11,434 nucleotides of DNA from Rhizobacter sp. (GTDB lineage Bacteria > Pseudomonadota > Gammaproteobacteria > Burkholderiales > Burkholderiaceae_C), in the NCBI GenBank assembly GCA_025359585.1, contig JANYFX010000216.1, positions 1 to 11,434 of the forward strand, written 5' to 3'. The stretch's first letter is position 1, and every line of letters starts with the position of its first letter. The position numbers and the translations under genes are program-made. Below, piece after piece: positions 6,265-11,434 of the stretch. Below the pieces are notes generated by a model, which was given only the letters and a program-made list of their open reading frames with translations, did no database searches and was not told the origin of the DNA.

Positions 6265-7143
6265 ATGGCCGACATCTTTCTGAGCTACACCGAGAAAGAC
6301 CGCGACGCGGTGCGCCGCCTTGCCGAGACATTGCAGTCGGCGGGCTGGTCGGTGTGGTGGGACCGCCGCATCCCCGCCGGCCTCACCTGGCGCAGCGTGC
6401 TCGAACGCGAATTGCAAAGCATGCGTTGCATGGTGGTGCTCTGGTCACAACGCTCGGTGGCGAGCGAATGGGTGTGCGAAGAAGCGGCCGAAGGGCGGCA
6501 ACTCGGGCGGCTCGTGCCGGTGTTGATCGAACACGTGCGGCCACCTGCCGGGTTTCGCGAAATCCAGGCCGCCGATCTGGTCGATTGGGACGGCTCGCGC
6601 GACTTCGTCGGCCTGCGGCAACTGCTCGAAGACATCGAGCGCCTGATCGGCAAGCCCGGTGCCGAAGGCGCTGCGCCATCCCGGCCCGCGCCCGACCGCG
6701 TCGAACCCGAGCCGGCGCTGCCCGCCCCGCCGAAGCCGCAGCCTTTCCCGTGGGCCATGGTGGCCTTGCTCGTGGCGATTGGCTTCGGGGCCTACTACGG
6801 CACACTCTCGCGCCCGCCCGCCGACACGCGCATCGAGTCGACGCAAGCTCCGCCCAAGGGCGCGACACAAACACTCGGGGCCAAGCCGGCAGCCTCGTCG
6901 GCAGACGCGGCTGCGGCCGCACCGAAGGAGGCCTCCTCGGTGTCGGCAAAGCCATCCACCGTGGCCTCGGCATCCGCCCCGGCCGGCAAAGCAGCCAGCG
7001 CCTCGCCGACCGCAGGCGCCAAGCCCGCATCGCTACCATCGTCCCCCAGCGCCCGCTGCGTCGCGCTGCGAGAGCGGCTCGCGCTGGGCGAAACGCTTTC
7101 CGCCGCGTCGCAATTGTTTTTCCGCCAGGAGTGCAGCCAGTGA
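6265..7143 (+). CDS. TIR-domain protein with transmembrane helix and periplasmic Cys-bracketed tail
   Basis: A 292-residue protein with a clear order of parts. Residues 3-108 form a TIR domain of the prokaryotic TIR_2 type: DIFLSYTEKDRDAVRRLAE (box 1), the BB-loop-like region WDRRIPAGLTW, the strand MVVLWS, SEWVCEEA, and RLVPVLIEHVRPP. A helix LRQLLEDIERLIG follows, then a Pro-rich stretch (138-162). A hydrophobic segment at about 163-181 is probably a membrane helix; with the TIR domain in the cytoplasm, the rest is periplasmic. Next comes an Ala/Ser/Pro/Lys linker (about 184-260) that may span cell wall. The C-terminal 31 residues are conserved-looking, bracketed by C265 and C290, and include LGETLSAASQLFF. 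TIR domains act as NAD-consuming enzymes or adaptors; here no Glu lies where the catalytic one is expected (R43-S44-V45). The stop overlaps the next gene (GTGA). Function is unknown. Confidence 0.85.
   Translation: MADIFLSYTEKDRDAVRRLAETLQSAGWSVWWDRRIPAGLTWRSVLERELQSMRCMVVLWSQRSVASEWVCEEAAEGRQLGRLVPVLIEHVRPPAGFREIQAADLVDWDGSRDFVGLRQLLEDIERLIGKPGAEGAAPSRPAPDRVEPEPALPAPPKPQPFPWAMVALLVAIGFGAYYGTLSRPPADTRIESTQAPPKGATQTLGAKPAASSADAAAAAPKEASSVSAKPSTVASASAPAGKAASASPTAGAKPASLPSSPSARCVALRERLALGETLSAASQLFFRQECSQ
7127..7131 (+). promoter_or_regulatory. Shine-Dalgarno setting the GTG start of the lipoprotein
   Basis: AGGAG inside the last codons of the TIR gene, 8 bases before the GTG at 7140. Another in-frame GTG at 7131 overlaps this element and so cannot use it, which decides the start at 7140. 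Confidence 0.7.
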
Positions 7144-8396
7144 ACATCACGCCACGTTTCGCCCTCGTCTCGATCGTCGCCCTCGTGAGCGCTTGCGCGG
7201 GCTTGCAAACAGCACCGCCCGCCGCAGCGCCGGCCGAGGCGCCGCGGCCGGTGGCAACGCCGGTCGCCGCCGTTGCAGCACCCGCGCCGCCACCGATCCT
7301 GCCCTACGACGAAGCCGTGCTCAGCGCCGCCTCCGCGCTGCTGAAGAACGCGAAGCTGCCGCCTGAAGGCACGGCCGCGCAGCCGCGCTACACGGTCGTG
7401 ATCGACCCGTTGATCGACGGCTTCAGCTACGCGCAGTCGGCCACCACACGCTCGATGGGCCTGCGGCTCGCAGCGCTGATGCGCGAGCAATATCCGCAAT
7501 ACGACGTGCAGCCGTTTTCGGCCGCCAGCGTGGCGCGCAACCCGCTGGTGTTGATCGGCACCTTCACGCCCGTGAACGCCCAACGCCAGACCTCGGGCAC
7601 GCGCGAGGCCTACCGCATCTGCTTCGCGCTCGCCGACCTGAAGAGTGGCAAGCTGGTCAGCAAGGGGCTGGCGTTCTCGAAGCCCGACGGTGTTGATGCA
7701 ACACCCACCGCCTCGTACCGCGACGCGCCGGCCTGGACCGAAGACGCGGCCTCGCAGGGTTACATCAACACCTGCCAGGGCACGAAGGCGGGCGACCCGA
7801 TCAACCCGCTGTACACCGAGCGCATCGCGGCGGCGGCATTCGTCGCCGAAGCGATCGAAGCCTACGACGCCGGCAAGTACCAGCAGTCGCTCGACCTCTA
7901 CGTGAATGCGCAGCGCACCTCCGCGGGCGACCAGTTCCGGGTCTACAACGGCGTCTACCTCGCCAACTGGAAACTCGGCCGGCGTGACAAGGCAGAAGCC
8001 GCCTTCGGCAAGATCGTCGACTACGGGCTGGAGCGCAAACGCCTGGCGGTGAAGTTCCTGTTCCGCCCCGGCTCCACGGCGTTCGGCACCGACGCAAAGC
8101 TGACGGGCCCGTACCCGGTCTGGCTCAAGGCAATTGCTTCGCGTGCGTCGAGCGGCAGTTCGTGCCTGGAAGTCACCGGCCACACCAGCGCCACCGGCCC
8201 CGAGCCGCTCAACGAGCGCCTGTCGCTGCTGCGCGCGGAGTACGTGAAGTCGCAGCTCGAAGCCAATGTGCCGGCACTGGCCAAGCGCACCATTGCCGCC
8301 GGCATGGGCTCGCGGCAAACGATGGTCGGCTCGGGCCGCGACGATGCGTCGGACGCACCCGACCGCCGCGTCGAATTCAAGGTGATCGGCTGCTGA
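7140..8396 (+). CDS. OmpA-family lipoprotein with CsgG/FlgO-like N-domain and TPR-like stretch
   Basis: A 418-residue predicted outer-membrane lipoprotein with a GTG start. The signal peptide ends in VSAC (lipidated C19), with an Ala/Pro linker to about residue 58. A domain at about 80-190 (TVVIDPLIDGF, ATRSMGLRLAALMREQYP, PLVLIGTFTPV, CFALADLKSGKLVSKG) has the strand-helix-strand feel of CsgG/FlgO/LpoB proteins; this is only a pattern-based guess. A TPR-like helical stretch follows (AYDAGKYQQSLDLYVNAQ, VYLANWKLGRRDKAEAAFGKIV). The C-terminal OmpA-like domain starts near VKFLFRPGST and contains GHTSATG, NERLSLLRAEYVKSQL, GMGSRQ and DRRVEFKV. OmpA-like domains normally bind peptidoglycan diaminopimelate through an Asp and an Arg; here the Asp position is S350, while the Arg is kept (R365). 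The gene overlaps the TIR stop, so the two are translationally coupled. It is convergent with the next gene. Confidence 0.85.
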   Translation: MNITPRFALVSIVALVSACAGLQTAPPAAAPAEAPRPVATPVAAVAAPAPPPILPYDEAVLSAASALLKNAKLPPEGTAAQPRYTVVIDPLIDGFSYAQSATTRSMGLRLAALMREQYPQYDVQPFSAASVARNPLVLIGTFTPVNAQRQTSGTREAYRICFALADLKSGKLVSKGLAFSKPDGVDATPTASYRDAPAWTEDAASQGYINTCQGTKAGDPINPLYTERIAAAAFVAEAIEAYDAGKYQQSLDLYVNAQRTSAGDQFRVYNGVYLANWKLGRRDKAEAAFGKIVDYGLERKRLAVKFLFRPGSTAFGTDAKLTGPYPVWLKAIASRASSGSSCLEVTGHTSATGPEPLNERLSLLRAEYVKSQLEANVPALAKRTIAAGMGSRQTMVGSGRDDASDAPDRRVEFKVIGC

Positions 8397-8405
8397 CGCT
8401 TTGAC

Positions 8406-9374
8406 TCAATCGACCGCCTCGGTGCCCGACACCAGCGCCGCGAAGCGGTCGAGCCCGATGTTGCCACCCGACAGCGTGATGCCCACGCGCTGCCCCTTGA
8501 ACTGCTCGCGCTGGCTCATCAACGCGGCCAGCGCACAGGCGCCCGACGGCTCCAGCACCAGCTTCATGCGCTCGAAGACGAAGCGCATCGCGTCGACCAC
8601 CTGCGGGTCGGTGGCGGTGAGCACGTCCTTGACCAAGGCCTGAATCACCTCGAAGGGGTGTTTGCCGACGGCCTGCGTCTGCTGCCCGTCGCAGATCGTG
8701 CGTGGCACGTCGATGCTGACGATCTTGCCGGCGCGCAGCGACTGCTGCATGTCGTTGCCACGCGCGGGCTCGGCACCGAAGACTTCGATCTGCGGCAGCA
8801 GGTGTTTGGCTGCCACCGCGCAGCCGGAGAGAAAACCACCCCCGCCGGCGCAAACGATCAGCGCGTCGAGCGAGCCGGCGTCTTCGATCAGTTCGAGCGC
8901 AGCCGTGCCTTGCCCGGCCATCACCGGCAGGTAGTCGAACGGCGGGATCAGCGTGGCGCGGCGCTCCTGCACCAGGGCCGTGGCGATGGCCGCGCGGTCT
9001 TCCTTGTAGCGGTCGTAGAGGATCACTTCAGCGCCGTAGCCGCGCGTCGCCGCGAGCTTCAGGCTCGGCGTGTCGTGCGGCATCACGATCGTTGCCTTGC
9101 AGCCGTGCAGTTGCGCGGCGAGCGCCACCGCCTGCGCGTGGTTGCCCGAGGAGAACGCCACCACGCCACGGGCTCGTTGTGCGTCGCTCAACGCGTTGAC
9201 CGAGTTGTAGCCGCCGCGGAACTTGAACGCGCCCATGCGCTGCAGGTTCTCGGCCTTCATGAAGACGCTGCAGCCGAGCAGCGCATCGAGCGTGCGCGAG
9301 GTGAGCACGGGTGTGCGGTGGGCCACGCCACGAATTCGGTGGGCGGCGGCCTGGATGTCGGCGAATTCGAGCAT
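8406..9374 (-). CDS. PLP-dependent ammonia-lyase, serine racemase/threonine dehydratase type
   Basis: A 322-residue fold-type II PLP enzyme, short and lacking a C-terminal ACT regulatory domain, so not biosynthetic IlvA. K51 in GAFKFRGGYN is the PLP lysine; SSGNHAQA (75-82) binds the substrate carboxylate; the glycine loop is CAGGGGFLSG (175-184); the cofactor ring serine is in LSGGNIGL near the end. The motif E202-P-x-x-G206-N-D208 reproduces the divalent-metal site of eukaryotic-type serine racemases (E208, G212, D214 in the S. pombe enzyme). Likely reactions are dehydration of threonine, serine or threo-3-hydroxyaspartate to the keto acid plus ammonia, or serine racemisation; the exact substrate cannot be read from the sequence. 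The ATG at 9374 begins a normal N-terminus (helix, then HRTPVLTSRTLD). Its end lies 9 bp from the OmpA-lipoprotein end, convergent, with no terminator between. Confidence 0.88.
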   Translation of the reverse strand: MLEFADIQAAAHRIRGVAHRTPVLTSRTLDALLGCSVFMKAENLQRMGAFKFRGGYNSVNALSDAQRARGVVAFSSGNHAQAVALAAQLHGCKATIVMPHDTPSLKLAATRGYGAEVILYDRYKEDRAAIATALVQERRATLIPPFDYLPVMAGQGTAALELIEDAGSLDALIVCAGGGGFLSGCAVAAKHLLPQIEVFGAEPARGNDMQQSLRAGKIVSIDVPRTICDGQQTQAVGKHPFEVIQALVKDVLTATDPQVVDAMRFVFERMKLVLEPSGACALAALMSQREQFKGQRVGITLSGGNIGLDRFAALVSGTEAVD

Positions 9375-9426
9375 GGCGTGTCGGTTGGAGTTGAACGGGG
9401 TACAGGCGCCATCGTACCGGGCGAGC

Positions 9427-9454
9427 TTGCTATTTCACAGCCGCGCTCTATGTT
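9427..9454 (+). promoter_or_regulatory. Candidate promoter for the GYD-domain gene
   Basis: TTGCTA (9427-9432) and TATGTT (9449-9454) with a 16-bp spacer, in the 193-bp divergent gap. This would leave a leader of roughly 105 bases. A minus-strand TACGAT-like -10 for the ammonia-lyase lies nearby (9411-9416), but no matching -35 was found for it. Confidence 0.35.
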
Positions 9455-9554
9455 TGCGACTCGACCCGGCGAGGCTTGCGCAGACGAGGCAATGACGGCC
9501 TTCCCCGCCCCGCCGCCGGGCACCCGCGACCGTCATGTCATCCACTCCAACACT

Positions 9555-9560
9555 GGGGAG
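9555..9560 (+). promoter_or_regulatory. Shine-Dalgarno of the GYD-domain gene
   Basis: GGGGAG 7 bases before the ATG at 9568. It decides that start over an in-frame ATG at 9535, which has no such element and would add 11 residues unlike the family. Confidence 0.7.
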
Positions 9561-9567
9561 AACGGTC

Positions 9568-9858
9568 ATGCCTGCCTACATCACGCTCGGCAATTTCACC
9601 GACCAGGGCGCACGCGCGATCAAGGATTCACCGGAACGCTTCGAAGCCTTCAAGGCCCTGGCCGAAGGCGCCGGCGTGACGATCAAGAGCGTGCACTGGA
9701 CCACCGGGGCTTACGACATGGTGCTCGTCACCGAAGGCGCGGAAGACGCGCTGATGGCGCTGAACCTGAAGATGGTCACGCTCGGCAACGTGCGCACGCA
9801 GACGCTGCGCGGTTTTTCGATCACCGAGATGCGCAAGCTGGTGTCGACGCTGAAGTGA
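9568..9858 (+). CDS. GYD-domain protein
   Basis: A 96-residue single-domain protein of the GYD family, small ferredoxin-like alpha/beta proteins of unknown biochemical function related in fold to dimeric alpha-beta-barrel proteins. Visible features: the first strand PAYITLGNFTDQGARAIKDSPER, typical of the family, a helix with AFKALAEGAGVTIKSVHW, the motif TTGAYDMVLVTEGAEDA (around residues 46-62, with GAYD where the family name motif GYD usually falls), then ALNLKMVTLGNVRTQTLRGF. There is no signal peptide or membrane segment, so it is cytoplasmic. It has its own candidate promoter and a strong ribosome-binding site, and is probably monocistronic: the upstream neighbour is divergent and the downstream one convergent. 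Confidence 0.88.
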   Translation: MPAYITLGNFTDQGARAIKDSPERFEAFKALAEGAGVTIKSVHWTTGAYDMVLVTEGAEDALMALNLKMVTLGNVRTQTLRGFSITEMRKLVSTLK

Positions 9859-9864
9859 CCGCGC

Positions 9865-9897
9865 CGCAGCCTCAGGGCTCGTTGCCAGGAGGCTGCG
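9865..9897. terminator. Two-tier hairpin between convergent GYD and DUF1415 genes
   Basis: CGCAGCCTC (9865-9873) pairs perfectly with GAGGCTGCG (9889-9897). Inside, GGC (9876-9878) pairs with GCC (9884-9886) around the loop TCGTT. It begins 7 bp after the GYD stop and covers the DUF1415 stop codon and last codons. Symmetric and without T tracts, it may slow or end transcription in both directions. Confidence 0.45.
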
Positions 9898-10444
9898 CGT
9901 CACGCCGGCACTGCGCCTGCAACGTGGCCCAGCCTTCGGGGCCGAGCGCTTCGAGGGTGCGGATGTTCGCTTCGAAGATCTTGTCGGCTTCGGGAAAGGC
10001 GTCGACCGCGCGCTCGACACTCTCTTCGCGCAGCAGGTGCAGCGTCGGGTAAGGCGAGCGGTTGGTGGCGTTGCCCATGTCGTCGTCTTCGGTGCCCGCG
10101 AACTGGTACTGCGGGTGAAAGCTCGCGACCTGGACGATGCCGGTCAAGTCCATCGCGTCGAGCAACCGATCGGCGTCATCGAGAAAGTCGTTGAAGTCGG
10201 CAAAATCGACCAGCACCCGCGGGTGAACAACGAGCGTGGTTTCGATCTGTTCGGGGCGGGCTTGTGCCAGCGTCTCCAACTCATCGCGCAGCACGCCGAG
10301 CAGCGCTTGCGCATCACCCACATCGCTGACGACGCAGCGGATCTGCCCTTTCACCAGCGGCGCTTTTGCGAAGGGGCAAAGGTTCAGCCCGACCACGGCG
10401 CGAGTGACCCAGGCGAGTGTCTCGGCCGCCACCGCAGCCGTCAT
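9872..10444 (-). CDS. DUF1415 family protein
   Basis: A 190-residue protein with the marks of the DUF1415 family, which has no established function. The N-terminal segment TLAWVTRAVVGLNLCPFAKAP is highly characteristic, as are VHPRVLVDFADFNDFLDDAD in the middle and FHPQYQF...NRSPYPTLHLLREESVERAV toward the C-terminus. The length is typical. There is no signal peptide or membrane helix, so it is probably a cytoplasmic protein; the invariant-looking Cys in NLCPF and the conserved Asn/Arg/His residues could suggest an enzymatic site, which is only a guess. Its ATG overlaps the stop of the upstream TetR gene (ATGA, 10441-10444), which argues for translational coupling and thus a shared transcript with that regulator. 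Confidence 0.88.
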   Translation of the reverse strand: MTAAVAAETLAWVTRAVVGLNLCPFAKAPLVKGQIRCVVSDVGDAQALLGVLRDELETLAQARPEQIETTLVVHPRVLVDFADFNDFLDDADRLLDAMDLTGIVQVASFHPQYQFAGTEDDDMGNATNRSPYPTLHLLREESVERAVDAFPEADKIFEANIRTLEALGPEGWATLQAQCRRDAQPPGNEP

Positions 10445-11064
10445 GCGCTCACCGGCTGCGTCAGGTAGCCCTTCAACATGCGCACGATCTCCTGCGTGGC
10501 CGCTTTAAGCGACACGCCCTTGGGGCGCTCCAGAACGACCGCGTGAATCAGCGCGTGCGCCGAGTGCATCAGCATGAAGGCGGCGAGCTTCAGGTCGGGC
10601 GTGGTGATGACGGCGCGGTGGTGCGCCAGCAGCGCGACGATGCGCTCTTCCATCACGCCCACGTACTCTTCCTCCGGCCAGGCCTTGTCCATCGCGCCGA
10701 GTTGCAGTTCGAGCACGCAGTGCAGGGCCGAATCGATGCGGTGCGCCTCGACCGTGGCCTCGATCAAGCCGGCGAGCGCGTCGTCGAGCGTGGCGTCCAT
10801 CGCCTTGGTCAGCGCGCGCAGGATCACCGCCGTCATCTGCTCGCCGTGGCGCGCGTGCAGCGCCGTGATCAGGGCGTCCTTGTTCGGGAAGTACTGGTAC
10901 AGCGAGCCGACGCTGACACCCGCGCGCTCGGCCACCGCGTTGGTCGTCACTGCCGCGAAACCACCCTCGATCAGAATGTGAGCCGTGGCGTCGAGAATGG
11001 CCTTGACGGTGGCCAGCGAGCGCGACTGGCGCGGCGCTTTTCGGGGTGAAACCTGTGCGGTCAT
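10441..11064 (-). CDS. TetR/AcrR family transcriptional regulator
   Basis: A 207-residue one-component repressor. The N-terminal DNA-binding domain shows the helix SLATVKAILDATAHILIEGG and the helix-turn-helix with TTNAVAERAGVSVGSLYQYFPNKDALI (about 40-66), a textbook TetR signature. The C-terminal helical ligand/dimer domain (about 75-200) is not assignable to a ligand. The ATG at 11064 has a GGAAG ribosome-binding site 7 bases upstream (CTTCC at 11072-11076 on the plus strand) and is preferred over an in-frame TTG at 11082. It is translationally coupled to the DUF1415 gene (ATGA overlap) and divergent from the darcynin-like gene, with a palindrome in the shared gap. Autoregulation and control of the neighbours is therefore the simplest reading (inference). 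Confidence 0.92.
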   Translation of the reverse strand: MTAQVSPRKAPRQSRSLATVKAILDATAHILIEGGFAAVTTNAVAERAGVSVGSLYQYFPNKDALITALHARHGEQMTAVILRALTKAMDATLDDALAGLIEATVEAHRIDSALHCVLELQLGAMDKAWPEEEYVGVMEERIVALLAHHRAVITTPDLKLAAFMLMHSAHALIHAVVLERPKGVSLKAATQEIVRMLKGYLTQPVSA

Positions 11065-11086
11065 GGGCGTTCTTCCGTGCAACCGG

Positions 11087-11120
11087 AATGCGAGTAGGCA
11101 ATGCGAGCAAAAGCTCGCAT
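11087..11120. promoter_or_regulatory. Probable TetR operator: palindrome with extra half-site
   Basis: A perfect inverted repeat ATGCGAGC (11101-11108), spacer AAAA, GCTCGCAT (11113-11120). A further copy of the half-site, AATGCGAG, lies at 11087-11094, 13 bp before the second AATGCGAG at 11100. The palindrome sits between the TetR start and the divergent darcynin-like gene, where a TetR autoregulatory site is expected. Its AAAA loop lacks a T tail, so it is unlikely to be a terminator. Confidence 0.6.
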
Positions 11121-11123
11121 AGT
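11095..11123 (+). promoter_or_regulatory. Candidate darcynin-gene promoter overlapping the operator
   Basis: TAGGCA (11095-11100) and CATAGT (11118-11123), each four of six consensus bases, with an ideal 17-bp spacer. The palindrome fills nearly the whole spacer, so a bound TetR dimer would block polymerase. Confidence 0.4.
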
Positions 11124-11149
11124 GTGGCCACCGCGGCGATTGCCGTCAA
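11119..11149 (-). promoter_or_regulatory. Candidate tetR-DUF1415 promoter
   Basis: On the minus strand TTGACG (11149-11144) is a near-consensus -35. The best -10-like hexamer is CACTAT (11124-11119) at a long 19-bp spacing, touching the edge of the palindrome. The -35 is convincing, the -10 is weak. Confidence 0.35.
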
Positions 11150-11166
11150 GCACACACGGCGTCCAC

Positions 11167-11434
11167 ATGTTGCAACGCTCCCGCACTTTTTTCATGCTGC
11201 TCAAGGCCACACCGCACTGGCGTGCGCTCGACGCCGACGCACAGCGCGCCGTCTTCGACGAAGCGCTGATGACCGTCTTCAACGGCTACCCGGCGCTGCG
11301 CATGAGCCGCTTCAACGCCAGTGCCTTCCACGGCCGCTGCACGCACCTGATCGTGTGGACGCTGATCGACGGCGCCGACGAATGGCAGTACGAGGCGGCC
11401 ATCGATGCGCTGCACACGCGGCCCTTCTTCGCCG
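11167..11434 (+). CDS. Darcynin-like protein, 5' part (runs off the window)
   Basis: An open frame from the ATG at 11167 to the window end, 89 complete codons with no stop. The protein starts MLQRSRTFFMLLKATPHWRA and continues with RAVFDEALMTVFNGYPAL, SRFNASAFHGRCTHLIVWT and the end YEAAIDALHTRPFFA. This pattern (TFFML.KATP.W, RC.D/H..VW, Y..L.D.LR.TPFF) is what I recall of the darcynin family, small proteins of unknown function, probably ferredoxin-like. A second in-frame ATG at 11194 would remove the first strand and is less likely. No strong Shine-Dalgarno is visible. It is divergent from the TetR gene and shares the operator region, so it is a likely regulatory target. Confidence 0.8.
   Translation, partial: MLQRSRTFFMLLKATPHWRALDADAQRAVFDEALMTVFNGYPALRMSRFNASAFHGRCTHLIVWTLIDGADEWQYEAAIDALHTRPFFA

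Noticed and set aside
6795..8318. Minus-strand frame (507 codons) opposite the TIR/OmpA pair
   Set aside because: It shadows two genes with clear domains on the plus strand; composition is typical of antisense and no motif was seen.
8658..10052. Plus-strand frame (464 codons) opposite the ammonia-lyase and across the GYD gene
   Set aside because: It spans unrelated genes and a promoter gap, and has no recognisable domain.
11101..11120. The palindrome as an intrinsic terminator
   Set aside because: It has no T tract and lies between two divergent gene starts, where an operator is the better explanation.

Overview
The window is GC-rich, densely packed chromosomal DNA. It most likely comes from a betaproteobacterium of the order Burkholderiales, in the Rubrivivax/Leptothrix/Comamonadaceae neighbourhood. 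This placement rests on the gene order hpf-ptsN-hprK meeting fur-bamE-dapB-exbB-exbD and on the flavour of the proteins, not on a database search. No tRNA, rRNA, CRISPR array, insertion sequence or other mobile element was seen.

Layout. (1) Positions 1-1972: the 3' end of hpf (ribosome hibernation), a strong intrinsic terminator, then ptsN and hprK, the regulatory nitrogen-PTS block that commonly follows rpoN. (2) Positions 1975-5073: fur on the minus strand, ending 2 bp from hprK, with bamE divergent from it. Then follow dapB, an exbB/tolQ-type gene and an exbD/tolR-type gene, all on the plus strand. This is an envelope and iron/lysine housekeeping block. (3) Positions 5124-6170: an acetylpolyamine amidohydrolase of the histone-deacetylase superfamily, with all expected zinc ligands and the catalytic Tyr. 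(4) Positions 6265-8396: the most interesting part. A TIR-domain protein with a transmembrane segment and a cysteine-bracketed periplasmic tail overlaps (GTGA) a predicted outer-membrane lipoprotein. The lipoprotein carries an unrecognised N-terminal domain, a TPR-like stretch and a C-terminal OmpA-like domain. (5) Positions 8406-9374 (minus): a PLP-dependent ammonia-lyase of the serine racemase/threonine dehydratase group. (6) Positions 9568-9858: a small GYD-domain protein. (7) Positions 9872-11064 (minus): a TetR-family regulator whose stop overlaps the start of a DUF1415 gene. (8) Positions 11167 to the end: the start of a divergent darcynin-like gene. A clean palindrome with an extra half-site sits in the shared TetR/darcynin promoter region.

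How the parts work together. The first two blocks are core regulation (PTS-Ntr, Fur) and cell-envelope maintenance (BamE, ExbB/ExbD) plus lysine/diaminopimelate synthesis. The TIR/OmpA-lipoprotein pair looks like one co-translated envelope-spanning unit: cytoplasmic TIR, inner-membrane helix, periplasmic tail, and a lipoprotein expected to face peptidoglycan. Both proteins lack the residue normally considered critical in their signature domain (the TIR catalytic Glu and the OmpA diaminopimelate-binding Asp). The TetR/DUF1415/darcynin group looks like a small autoregulated unit of unknown function.
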